In this document: in pieces, positions 24,945 through 32,383 of the stretch
Layout: every line of letters starts with the position of its first letter
Position numbering within the stretch: position 1 is the first letter of the stretch
Assembly: GCA_051872775.1 (NCBI GenBank)
Contig: JBJEEE010000067.1
Coordinates: 1-32,443, forward strand
Length of the DNA stretch: 32,443 bases
Reading direction: 5' to 3'
Source of the DNA: UMGS75 sp051872775
GTDB taxonomy: Bacteria; Bacillota_I; Bacilli_A; ML615J-28; CAG-313
Translations under genes and position numbers: made by a program
Notes under the pieces: model-generated
Told to the model about the DNA's origin: nothing
Database searches by the model: none
Seen by the model: the letters and a program-made list of their open reading frames with translations, nothing else

Positions 24945-26326
24945 TCTGGTTCGACAGATTCTTCCTTTTGACTTGCTTTTTCTTTTGGTAAAATTAAGTT
25001 AAGAACTACACCAATTACAGCAGAAAGAGCAACACTTGTGAATACTTTCATACCTGCCTTGTTATAGATTGCGGCACCACCAATACCTACAACTAACATA
25101 ACGGAAATGATGATTAAATTACGTGTAGATGTTAAATCTATTTTAGAATCTAATAATGTTCTTAAACCATTTGAAGCAATAAAGCCATATAGAATCAAAC
25201 ATACACCACCCATAACAGCTGCCGGAATAGTTGCAATTAAAGTTGTAAATACATTACAGAATGAAAGTAAGATGGCTAGGATTGCGGCAAGACCTGTTAC
25301 CCATACCGATCCAACTTTAGTCATACCTACAACTGATGTATTTTCACCATATGAAGTATTAGCTGGTCCACCTATCATTCCCGCAAACGCAGTTGCGATA
25401 CCATCTCCCATTAAAGTACGAGATAGCCCAGGATCTTCGATATAGTTTATATTGGTAATTTTTCCAAGAACTTCGTGGTCACCGATATGTTCACATATTG
25501 TCGCAAAAGCAAGTGGAATAACCGTTAGTAATGCACCAAAATTAGCTTTATACATCGTAATTCCACCAAATAATTCTTGATCTTTCCATCCAACAATGGA
25601 GAATTTTGGTAAACTAAACCATTGTGAAGGATGAGTAATTACTTCTTTTAATGCCGTAAAATCAATTAAGACATTATCACCATTTGGAACAAAGTTTAAG
25701 ATAACTGCTACAAGATATCCACCGATAATACCGATTAAGAAAGGAATTACTTTGAAGAATCCTTTAGATAGAATTGCGGTAAAAGCAACAATCAATAAAG
25801 TTGCAAAAGTAACGACTATGGCACGCCAGTCACCACCAATGACCATTCCAGTATTACCAATGGCACTACCTGATAAACCAAGACCAATAACCATAATCAT
25901 TGGACCGATGACAATAGGAGGTAAGATTTTATTTAACCATTTTGTACCAAAGAATTTAATCAATAAGGCAACAATAATATAGATTAAACCAACAAAAATT
26001 AATCCTGTTAAAGCTGGTCCAAATGATGAAATTACTTTCTCTCCTGTTTCAAGCGTTGTATATACGGCAACGGCACAGATATATTCAATATATGCAAAAC
26101 TTGATCCAAGATAAATTGGAACTCTTGCTTTAGTACATAAAATATAGATTAGTGTACCAACACCAGATGCGAAAAGGGCAACGGAAATTGGAAGTCCTGT
26201 TAGCATAGGGACTAAAACAGTAGCACTAAACATAGCAAATACATGTTGAAAACTCAATAAAATTAGACGTCCTGTCGATGGTTTGTACCTAGGGTCTAAA
26301 GTGTTTACATTTTTTTGTTCGTTCAT
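24938..26326 (-). CDS. uraA: Uracil permease (NCS2 family, UraA type)
   Basis: A 462-residue proton-coupled transporter with about 14 helices. Motifs match E. coli UraA: QHVFAMFSATVLVP at the start, LGSSFAYI in helix 3, EHIGDH (equivalent of Glu241/His245) and NTSYGEN (Glu290). Xanthine as substrate is less likely but not excluded. The ATG follows AAAGGA. Only 32 bases separate it from an intrinsic terminator at 26359-26389, too few for a promoter, so every uraA transcript must read through that terminator. The region before it encodes a 30-codon peptide (26383-26475). Confidence 0.92.
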   Translation of the reverse strand: MNEQKNVNTLDPRYKPSTGRLILLSFQHVFAMFSATVLVPMLTGLPISVALFASGVGTLIYILCTKARVPIYLGSSFAYIEYICAVAVYTTLETGEKVISSFGPALTGLIFVGLIYIIVALLIKFFGTKWLNKILPPIVIGPMIMVIGLGLSGSAIGNTGMVIGGDWRAIVVTFATLLIVAFTAILSKGFFKVIPFLIGIIGGYLVAVILNFVPNGDNVLIDFTALKEVITHPSQWFSLPKFSIVGWKDQELFGGITMYKANFGALLTVIPLAFATICEHIGDHEVLGKITNINYIEDPGLSRTLMGDGIATAFAGMIGGPANTSYGENTSVVGMTKVGSVWVTGLAAILAILLSFCNVFTTLIATIPAAVMGGVCLILYGFIASNGLRTLLDSKIDLTSTRNLIIISVMLVVGIGGAAIYNKAGMKVFTSVALSAVIGVVLNLILPKEKASQKEESVEPEK

Positions 26327-26358
26327 AGTAAATTTCCTTTCTTTTTTAGTTTTATTTC

Positions 26359-26389
26359 AAAAAAAATAAGAGTCAAAAACTCTTATTTT
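26359..26389 (-). terminator. Attenuator-type terminator in the uraA leader
   Basis: A perfect 11-base-pair stem (AAAATAAGAGT with ACTCTTATTTT), five-base loop and a run of eight T. The stop codon of the leader ORF (26383-26385) lies in the ascending arm, so a ribosome finishing the ORF would cover this arm. Confidence 0.88.
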
Positions 26390-26475
26390 GAAACCAATAG
26401 AAAACGAGAAAAACGGTAATTGTTAAAAATTACGTTTGTATTAATATTATTACTATTACAAATAACGAACATCAT
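26383..26475 (-). CDS. Candidate uraA leader peptide (30 residues)
   Basis: An ORF beginning MMFVICNSNNINTNVIFNN and ending RFSRFLLVSK before TAA. The start has AAAGGAG eight bases upstream, as strong as those of the large genes. Seven of 30 codons are for asparagine. The second half runs through U-rich RNA (UUUUU, CGUUUUUCUCGUUUUCU) and ends inside the terminator stem. I know no family; the product is probably not functional as a protein, and translation itself is likely the signal, as in pyrBI of enterobacteria. Confidence 0.6.
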   Translation of the reverse strand: MMFVICNSNNINTNVIFNNYRFSRFLLVSK

Positions 26476-26486
26476 ACCGTTTTCTC
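26406..26486 (-). promoter_or_regulatory. Alternative helix sequestering the leader-peptide start
   Basis: The RNA segment GAGAAAACGGUA (26486-26475), holding part of the ribosome binding site and the A of the first AUG, can pair with UACCGUUUUUCUC (26418-26406) over 12 base pairs with one bulged U. Pairing would block loading of new ribosomes on the leader ORF once RNA polymerase has passed. Confidence 0.5.
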
Positions 26487-26513
26487 CTTTAAATTGTTAT
26501 TTATTTATCTATA

Positions 26514-27935
26514 TTACATTGTAACAAACGCAAATCTTAGAACACCTAAAACAGCGATTACTGTAACAACGATATCTTTTTTACTATATTTTCCAGTTAA
26601 TAAAGTGATTAGAGTGTAAGTGATTGCGCCAACCATAATACCATTACTGATTGAGTATGTTGCAATCATCATAACAAATGTCATAAAGCCAGTTGCAGCA
26701 GATGCAACATCGCTGAAATCAACTTTTAAGATATTTTTGCACATTAAAACACCAACATAGATTAAAGCTGGAGCAGTTGCGCATGAAGGAACGTATTGAA
26801 CAACAGGACCAATAAATAAGCATAAAGCAAATAAGATTGCTGTAACAAATGCACTTAAACCTGTTCTACCACCAGCCGCAACACCTGCAGATGATTCAAC
26901 AAATGTTGTAATTGTTGAAGTACCAGTAACAGCACCAGCAACAGTACCGATAGAGTCACAAAGCATTTCATTACCAAGGCCTTGAGGATCACCGTTTTCA
27001 TCTAGCATATTTGCTTCCGCACAAGTACCATATAAAGTACCAAGAGTATCAAACATATCTACTAAACAATAAGTAATTACAAGCATAATTACACTGAAGA
27101 TAGATCCAATTGTTTCACCATCAAATGCAGTTGCAAATCCTTTGAAACATCCAATTAAACCAACATTAGCCCAGTCTTTAAATGTTTGTCCAACAGACAT
27201 ACCTTCCATTCCACTAGGAGTTCCAACAAAGATTAAGTATAAAACATAATATAATGCAGTTGAGCATAAAATACCCAAAATGATAGAACCTTTATTAAGG
27301 AATTTAACTTTAACTTTTGAAAATACAACAATTAAAATAAAACCAATAAAAGCAACTATAGCACTAATTACTGTAGCAGCATCTGAGTTTTTGAAATCAG
27401 CAATACTTACACCAGTATAAATGTTTTTAATAACTAAACCACTATTTTGAAGACCGATAAAAGCAATAAATAGACCAATACCAGCAGGAATTGCTACTTT
27501 TAAGCTTTGTGGTAATGCCATTGCAATATATTTTCTTAATCCTGTAACAGATAAAATTAAGAAAATAACACCAGAAATAAGGATGATAGCAAGACCAGCG
27601 TGATAACTAGCTTCAACTGAACCACCTGATAATAATGCTGGTAAAATAAATGATACAAAGAAGAATGAGTTAAGGCCCATTCCAGCTGCAAGTGCAAATG
27701 GCTTATTTGCAATAAAGGCCATACATAAAGTAGCAACAACAGCCGCAATTATTCCACCAATAAAACATGCATTCCAAATGGAATTAAGACCAGGTGTAAA
27801 TCCAGTCATTTGGTTTGGATTAACAATTACAATGTAACACATTGCGAAGAAAGTAGTTAAACCTGCGATTATCTCAGTACGTACTGTAGTTTGATTTTCA
27901 TCAAGTTTAAATACTCTGTTTAGAAAATTTTTCAT
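26514..27935 (-). CDS. pbuG: Guanine/hypoxanthine permease (AzgA/PbuG type)
   Basis: A 473-residue NCS2-like transporter with 12-14 helices. The N terminus (EIIAGLTTFFAMCYIVIVNP) and the core motifs GMGLNSFF, GTSTITTFVESSAGVAAGGRTG and DMFDTLGTL are typical of AzgA/PbuG purine permeases. It lies behind a guanine-class riboswitch and a terminator, which supports guanine and hypoxanthine as substrates; Hpt (2963-3502) would then trap them as nucleotides. The ATG has GGAGG five bases upstream. No terminator is visible between its stop and the uraA leader other than the attenuator itself, so uraA may be downstream in the same transcript. Confidence 0.93.
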   Translation of the reverse strand: MKNFLNRVFKLDENQTTVRTEIIAGLTTFFAMCYIVIVNPNQMTGFTPGLNSIWNACFIGGIIAAVVATLCMAFIANKPFALAAGMGLNSFFFVSFILPALLSGGSVEASYHAGLAIILISGVIFLILSVTGLRKYIAMALPQSLKVAIPAGIGLFIAFIGLQNSGLVIKNIYTGVSIADFKNSDAATVISAIVAFIGFILIVVFSKVKVKFLNKGSIILGILCSTALYYVLYLIFVGTPSGMEGMSVGQTFKDWANVGLIGCFKGFATAFDGETIGSIFSVIMLVITYCLVDMFDTLGTLYGTCAEANMLDENGDPQGLGNEMLCDSIGTVAGAVTGTSTITTFVESSAGVAAGGRTGLSAFVTAILFALCLFIGPVVQYVPSCATAPALIYVGVLMCKNILKVDFSDVASAATGFMTFVMMIATYSISNGIMVGAITYTLITLLTGKYSKKDIVVTVIAVLGVLRFAFVTM

Positions 27936-27981
27936 TTTATCCTCCGTTTAAATATATTTGAAGTTAATAAAACATGAGGAA

Positions 27982-28011
27982 CAAAAAGAGACACTACTAA
28001 TTAGTGTCTCT
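27982..28011 (-). terminator. Riboswitch expression-platform terminator
   Basis: A ten-base-pair stem (AGAGACACTA with TAGTGTCTCT), five-base loop and TTTTTG tail, about 50 bases before the permease start codon. The ascending arm contains GUAGAGAC (28013-28006), exactly complementary to a core strand of the aptamer. Confidence 0.88.
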
Positions 28012-28089
28012 ACATAACGAAAAATTGATAACATAATGATGGCTATAAAAATATTCAAATATAGTAATAACCATTATTCTGTTATAAAT

Positions 28090-28158
28090 AATCGTAGTCC
28101 TATCATTTAAGGTGATGGGGTAGAGACTTTCGAACCATATTATCGAATTTATACGATT
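28090..28158 (-). promoter_or_regulatory. Guanine-class purine riboswitch aptamer
   Basis: All conserved parts of the three-way junction are present in order: P1 AUCGUA/UACGAU, J1/2 UAUAA-like, loop AUAUGG, J2/3 UCUCUACC, loop CCUUAAA and a closing GGAC before P1. The specificity base just before the 3' strand of P1 is C, so the ligand should be guanine or hypoxanthine, not adenine. With the terminator at 27982-28011, ligand binding should switch the permease off. Confidence 0.95.
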
Positions 28159-28174
28159 TATTAACTTCGCTATT

Positions 28175-28180
28175 ATTATA
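28175..28180 (-). promoter_or_regulatory. -10 box of the riboswitch-controlled permease transcript
   Basis: A perfect TATAAT about 17 bases before the aptamer. The -35 region is poor (AGTCAT at a spacing of 16), so the promoter is assigned mainly on the -10 box and position. Confidence 0.5.
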
Positions 28181-28257
28181 CTATAAAAATTATTTTATGA
28201 CTTATTTTTTGCTTACTGTTTTTCACTTTTCATCTAGAAAACGTTTCCCTAAATGTA

Positions 28258-28284
28258 AATAGGTATAGTTAAACTATACCTATT
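28258..28284 (-). terminator. Hairpin after the repeat-module lipoprotein gene
   Basis: A 13-base-pair near-palindrome (AATAGGTATAGTT and its complement, one base between). No strong T run follows on either strand, so it is a moderate terminator or an mRNA 3'-end stabiliser. It lies 20 bases after the lipoprotein stop codon. Confidence 0.55.
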
Positions 28285-28304
28285 ATTCCTATACTTATTT
28301 TTTA

Positions 28305-30185
28305 TTAATTAAATTCGATTCTATTTCCAATAAACTCAATTATTAATTCTTCTGTAATAGTTTCTTTGTTAGCGATAAAAATATCAATTAACGTATTATA
28401 ATCTTCTTTTAATTTTGCTAGATCACTATTTGCTATCAACACATTAAGATTAACATTGCTATTAACACTTTTAACATCACTATTTAATGTATCAAAATTT
28501 TCTTCTTGAACAAATAGCATAGGTACATTAACTACTACTTCCTCATATGTTTTTTCTTCAGCATTATATGTATAGAAATATTGAGTTCTAAATTCAATAT
28601 CAAATCTTCTTGAAAAAGACTTTACACTGAATCCTCCGACTTTTTTGGTTTCCCAAGCATTTGTCGAATTATTAACATAGAACATTGCATCAGTAGAATC
28701 CGTTTTTTCTTGATATTTTATTGATGTAATACCAGAAATATCTGATAAATTAAACCATAAAGTATTATAAGTAACTTGTGATACAGTTTCTTTAACTTCA
28801 TAACTCAATAATTTACCGGTATTAGTGTTGTATAATTCACTAATATAGCCAGTAAATCCAATCATTCCACTTGCTTTATTTCCAACAACCGAAACATACT
28901 CATCATCAATATAAAAATCAGCTGCACTAGATGTACCAATTCCAGATACCGTTAAGTATTCATTAATATGTCCTTCAATTGAATTATCACTATTTTTTTG
29001 TACCCTAAAGTATGCTCTTCTAACTCCTAAATATTTTATTGCGAAAGTATATGAGTCTTCAGAAATTACATATTTTAATGCATTAGCATCACCTAATTGA
29101 ATTCTTACCTCTTTTATCATCGTTTCAATATCCATTGAAAGAGCTATTTGAACTGTTTGTTCTCCAAGGATTGGAATATTACTAGTAAAATCCAAAACAT
29201 AATAGATAACTTCACCATCAAAGTGAATAGTTACATTATATTCTCCATTTTCAAAACTATAATGTGCCGTATCGGAAGGATTTTTATCAAAATAATTATT
29301 AAACGTTACAATAGATGATGTTGTTAATCCCTCAACTACACCTAATACATTAAAAAATGTTTGCGATTGTTGTAGATTATCTGTAATCATGTGCCATTGT
29401 TCACCAAAACCACAATCCTTAATACTAGATACATTTACAAAATTAGAATAATCACTAATAACTGAACTACTATTGATTAAGTTTGCACTATAGCCTGGCG
29501 TCATTGATTCTGGAATATAACTATATGGATTTAACTCGTATCCTTCCAATAATAATGATAAATAACCCTTAACATCAACAACTTCGTTCCATGATGCATA
29601 TAAAGTTGTATTTTGGGTAATACTTATCGGCCATTCAACGGCAGTTGTCAATGCAGCATCGAAACACCAACAAACAAAACGATATCCTTCTTTTGTGGGA
29701 TTCTCAGGTGCTTCGATTGGTTCATTATAATATTGACTAATTGGGGAAACTACTGAACCACCATTCACATTGAATGAAAGGGTATATTGTTTTTTAATTT
29801 GATCGATAACAGCATAGTATGTTTTGTTTTCTGATGCACTAGGAATAGACTCTAAAACCTCACCATTTTGGGTTTCACTCCATCCTTTAAACACATAGTC
29901 CCACTCGTCAGTATCTACTTTATCGTAGTCATAAGCAGGAAGAGTTCCTTCTTTTAAAGATTGTGTAGTTATAACATTACCAAGATCATCTACCCAAGTG
30001 ATGTCATAGTATTTATCTTCATCAGATGGATTACCCGATGGTTCACTAGATGGATTACCAGATGGCTCACCAGATGGATTGCCAGATGGACTATTAGGTT
30101 GCTTATCTTTCTTACAACCTACCATAAAAATAATTGATGTTAATGATATTAAACATATACATATAATGGTTAAATACTTTTTCAT
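28305..30185 (-). CDS. Large lipoprotein with a Pro/Ser/Gly linker and InlB B-repeat-like modules
   Basis: A 626-residue surface lipoprotein. The signal peptide ends at the lipobox M-V-G-C (Cys24). A low-complexity linker at about 30-55 repeats GNPSGEPS-type units. Next come two Listeria-Bacteroides-type modules (about 60-130 and 133-200), the second clear: YTLSFNVNGG, PTKEGYRFVCW and TLYASW. The remaining 420 residues are beta-rich, with no recognised domain or catalytic motif. These features suggest a cell-surface binding or adhesion role. The start follows AAAGGAG. It lies 14 bases downstream of the membrane-bound HTH regulator on the same strand and is therefore its likely target. Confidence 0.8.
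   Translation of the reverse strand: MKKYLTIICICLISLTSIIFMVGCKKDKQPNSPSGNPSGEPSGNPSSEPSGNPSDEDKYYDITWVDDLGNVITTQSLKEGTLPAYDYDKVDTDEWDYVFKGWSETQNGEVLESIPSASENKTYYAVIDQIKKQYTLSFNVNGGSVVSPISQYYNEPIEAPENPTKEGYRFVCWCFDAALTTAVEWPISITQNTTLYASWNEVVDVKGYLSLLLEGYELNPYSYIPESMTPGYSANLINSSSVISDYSNFVNVSSIKDCGFGEQWHMITDNLQQSQTFFNVLGVVEGLTTSSIVTFNNYFDKNPSDTAHYSFENGEYNVTIHFDGEVIYYVLDFTSNIPILGEQTVQIALSMDIETMIKEVRIQLGDANALKYVISEDSYTFAIKYLGVRRAYFRVQKNSDNSIEGHINEYLTVSGIGTSSAADFYIDDEYVSVVGNKASGMIGFTGYISELYNTNTGKLLSYEVKETVSQVTYNTLWFNLSDISGITSIKYQEKTDSTDAMFYVNNSTNAWETKKVGGFSVKSFSRRFDIEFRTQYFYTYNAEEKTYEEVVVNVPMLFVQEENFDTLNSDVKSVNSNVNLNVLIANSDLAKLKEDYNTLIDIFIANKETITEELIIEFIGNRIEFN
30022..30093 (-). repeat. Short tandem repeat encoding the lipoprotein linker
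   Basis: Imperfect 12-base units (GGNAAYCCATCW type on the coding strand) repeat about six times and encode the alternating GNPS/GEPS/SEPS linker. Such repeats can change in number by slippage. Confidence 0.75.
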
Positions 30186-30199
30186 TTTGTTATCTCCTT

Positions 30200-31027
30200 T
30201 TATAATTCAATTTCTTCTGGTTTTTTATAGTTTTTATAAATCGCAAACGGATAGGTAAATATTGATAAAACACCACCTAATAGAATAGCAAATGCTCCAC
30301 AGATTAATGCAAGAGCAATTCCTAATAAAAATCCAAATAACTTAACTGTCAACAACCATATAATACCATCTAAATCTAATGTAAAGATTACTCCTGGCAT
30401 TTTAACAAATCCCCAACTAAATATTGTTGTAACCATTGATCCTATGAAGTTATTTGCTAAAAGACAACAAGAAATTAAAGTAAATGCGGAAATACCTATA
30501 ATAATATTAGGAAATACAATACTTCCATTTTTAGATGATACCGCAACGAAAATTGTAAAGGCAATCCATGCAAGTGCAACAGCTCCACCAATCCAAAATG
30601 ATTTTTTCCTTCTAGAAATAGATTTATTTATTCTTTCTTGTTTTTCTTCTTCTTTTTTCTTTTCGTCACATTGCTTACAATAAATATGTTTACTTCTTCC
30701 GTTATGTCTTACAATTTCATCAGGATCATAAATCGGACGATTGCAAGTTTCACATACACCTAATACTGGTTTAACTTCTTCATTATAAACATATTCTTTT
30801 TTAATGATAACTTCTGGCTCTGGTTTTTCAACGGGGTTGCCAACTATCTCGTCAACACTTAAGTTAAAAATCTGTGCAATCTGCGTCACTGTTGTAATGG
30901 ATGGTTCTACTTCTCCATTTTCCCATCTTGATACTGCTTGTGCGGTTACAAATAGTTTTTCAGCGAGATCTTTTTGTGTTAATCCATTTTCATTTCTTAA
31001 ACGCTTAATATTTTCACTAATCATCAT
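30200..31027 (-). CDS. Membrane-bound XRE/HTH regulator with a zinc-ribbon-like knuckle
   Basis: A 275-residue protein. A Cro/C1-type helix-turn-helix fills residues 5-60 (LTQKDLAEKLFVTAQAVSRW). Cys92, Cys95, Cys117 and Cys120 in two CxxC pairs form a probable zinc site, followed by a lysine/glutamate-rich coiled segment (121-142) and four hydrophobic helices (about 145-262). It looks like a one-component regulator that holds its DNA-binding domain at the membrane. AGGAGG precedes two ATG codons; the second (31022-31024) has the better spacing. It has a promoter with an imperfect dyad upstream, and it is followed after 14 bases by the repeat-module lipoprotein gene. The signal sensed is unknown. 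Confidence 0.82.
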   Translation of the reverse strand: MMISENIKRLRNENGLTQKDLAEKLFVTAQAVSRWENGEVEPSITTVTQIAQIFNLSVDEIVGNPVEKPEPEVIIKKEYVYNEEVKPVLGVCETCNRPIYDPDEIVRHNGRSKHIYCKQCDEKKKEEEKQERINKSISRRKKSFWIGGAVALAWIAFTIFVAVSSKNGSIVFPNIIIGISAFTLISCCLLANNFIGSMVTTIFSWGFVKMPGVIFTLDLDGIIWLLTVKLFGFLLGIALALICGAFAILLGGVLSIFTYPFAIYKNYKKPEEIEL

Positions 31028-31059
31028 TCTTCCTCCTATAATAATCTAATGATAATTCT

Positions 31060-31087
31060 ATTATAATTAAAACTTTAATAATTTCAA
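31060..31087 (-). promoter_or_regulatory. Promoter of the HTH regulator / lipoprotein unit
   Basis: TTGAAA (31082-31087) and TATAAT (31060-31065) with 16-base spacing. Confidence 0.7.
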
Positions 31088-31088
31088 T

Positions 31089-31122
31089 AAACTGCTTGTT
31101 GAATTAACTAAACAAACTGTTT
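31089..31122. promoter_or_regulatory. Imperfect dyad next to the -35 box, possible operator
   Basis: AAACTGCTTGTT (31089-31100) and AACAAACTGTTT (31111-31122) form an inverted repeat with 9 of 12 positions matching and a ten-base centre. It begins one base upstream of the -35 box of the regulator gene, a position suited to autoregulation. Confidence 0.35.
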
Positions 31123-31308
31123 ATAAATACTATTTTCGCAATAAATATAAATATCTAAGTGTCTAATAATGTATATTTTAATAGACTTATCAAAAATATT
31201 AAAAAAAGCATTAATAAAGCGTAAAAAAATAATTAATTGTATAATAATGGCGTGGATTAATTCAAAATTATTTAATCTATAAAAATATAATTATATAGAT
31301 TATAAAAA
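31123..31308. other. AT-rich intergenic stretch
   Basis: About 185 bases with very high A/T content between the regulator's promoter region and the terminator of the esterase gene. An A/T-only inverted repeat (AATCTATA with TATAGATT) lies near 31274-31300. No ORF, RNA gene or further promoter can be supported. Confidence 0.5.
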
Positions 31309-31358
31309 AACTACATTCTATACATGTCATTTTTTTAGAACATGTTTGGAATGTAGTT
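31309..31358 (-). terminator. Terminator of the esterase lipoprotein gene
   Basis: A ten-base-pair stem (AACTACATTC with GAATGTAGTT) encloses a second ACATGT helix and is followed on the minus strand by seven T. Confidence 0.8.
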
Positions 31359-31376
31359 ATTTTCGCATATAAAATA

Positions 31377-32312
31377 CTAACGATAAATGCTAATGATGTA
31401 TTCACCAAATAGATTTCCTAGTTTTATTTCTGACAATGAGTCATAATGACCTAAATCGGGATCATAATCTGGTTCATATAAAGTAGTTAAACCATTTTCA
31501 ATAGTTGGAAAGTATAAATTATAGATTGACTCTTTAGCTATTTTTTGTTTAGCTTGATTAACGGTTGGATATCCAGGTTCACAATATGGACTACTAGAAA
31601 TTCCTGCATCAATAAAATATATTTCATTATTATTATAATTCTTTAAATCTTGTCTTAAATAATTTATAAATAAACGTTGATTATCATAGTATTTTTCCGC
31701 ATTTTTAGTGGCAGTATCACTTTCACCTTGCATCCAGCATATAGCATCTAAACTTGGATTGTAGTTTTCACTAATAAGATAATCTAGATATGTTTGAATA
31801 TATTTTAAACACGCTTTATAGATATCACTTCTTTCATAGTTTCTTAACCAATGGTTAGCAAGTGAATATCCTGACATTGTATATTTTAATATAAAGATAG
31901 TCTCATCTGGAAATTCATTGCTTAATGTTTCCGCAATTCCAACTTCTGGTCCAAAGAAACCATTACCACATCCACAAGTTAAATCAACTTTTTTAAATTC
32001 TCCATGGGTTGTAAAACTGTGATCATCAATACAATAATTTATTAGGATATTATCAAATCCTTGTTCATAAAAACGATATTTTTCATCACTTACATTTAGT
32101 TGTAAATACTCTACTATCGAGCATCCAGATGCATTACTTTGTCCAAGTAACACAATTACTTTTACTTTTTGATTATTCCCATCTGGTAATGTATCAGCAA
32201 TTTCATAGTTTGTATTCATATTAAGGGTGTAGTCAATTTCTTCATCTTTTTTACAAGAATATAAAAATAAGATACTTATACATAACAATAATAAATAAAG
32301 TTTTTTACTCAT
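31377..32312 (-). CDS. Lipoprotein of the SASA (sialate O-acetylesterase-like) SGNH family
   Basis: A 311-residue exported esterase. The signal peptide ends at the lipobox L-Y-S-C (Cys20). The nucleophile motif LLGQSNASG lies at 55-63 (Ser59), followed by a GPEVGIAETL segment and CWMQGESD typical of SASA/DUF303 carbohydrate esterases; the C-terminal DLGHYDSL supplies the catalytic His. Members remove acetyl groups from sialic acid or from plant polysaccharides. An AGAGGAAA site precedes the start. A terminator separates it from the upstream tRNA-Lys. No sialic-acid catabolism genes are in the window, so plant or host glycan deacetylation are both open. Confidence 0.85.
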   Translation of the reverse strand: MSKKLYLLLLCISILFLYSCKKDEEIDYTLNMNTNYEIADTLPDGNNQKVKVIVLLGQSNASGCSIVEYLQLNVSDEKYRFYEQGFDNILINYCIDDHSFTTHGEFKKVDLTCGCGNGFFGPEVGIAETLSNEFPDETIFILKYTMSGYSLANHWLRNYERSDIYKACLKYIQTYLDYLISENYNPSLDAICWMQGESDTATKNAEKYYDNQRLFINYLRQDLKNYNNNEIYFIDAGISSSPYCEPGYPTVNQAKQKIAKESIYNLYFPTIENGLTTLYEPDYDPDLGHYDSLSEIKLGNLFGEYIISIYR

Positions 32313-32354
32313 TAACTTTTCCTCTTTCCAATCATTTAACTATAAAAAAATAAC

Positions 32355-32372
32355 CATCTTGATATCAAGATG
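32355..32372 (-). terminator. Terminator after tRNA-Lys
   Basis: A perfect 18-base palindrome (CATCTTGAT and its complement), extended by weak G-U pairs, with seven T after GTTA on the minus strand. It lies 11 bases after the tRNA 3' end. Confidence 0.8.
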
Positions 32373-32383
32373 ACTAAAAAAAA

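Noticed and set aside
26390..26513. Second purine riboswitch or a PyrR-binding loop before uraA
   Set aside because: The conserved purine-aptamer core (UCUACC and the CCUUAAA-type loop) and the PyrR consensus loop are absent; the ORF-terminator arrangement explains the region better.
31200..31308. A/T-rich inverted repeats as a replication origin or phage attachment site
   Set aside because: There are no DnaA boxes, integrase gene or direct repeats nearby; the pairing is what chance gives in such A/T-rich DNA.
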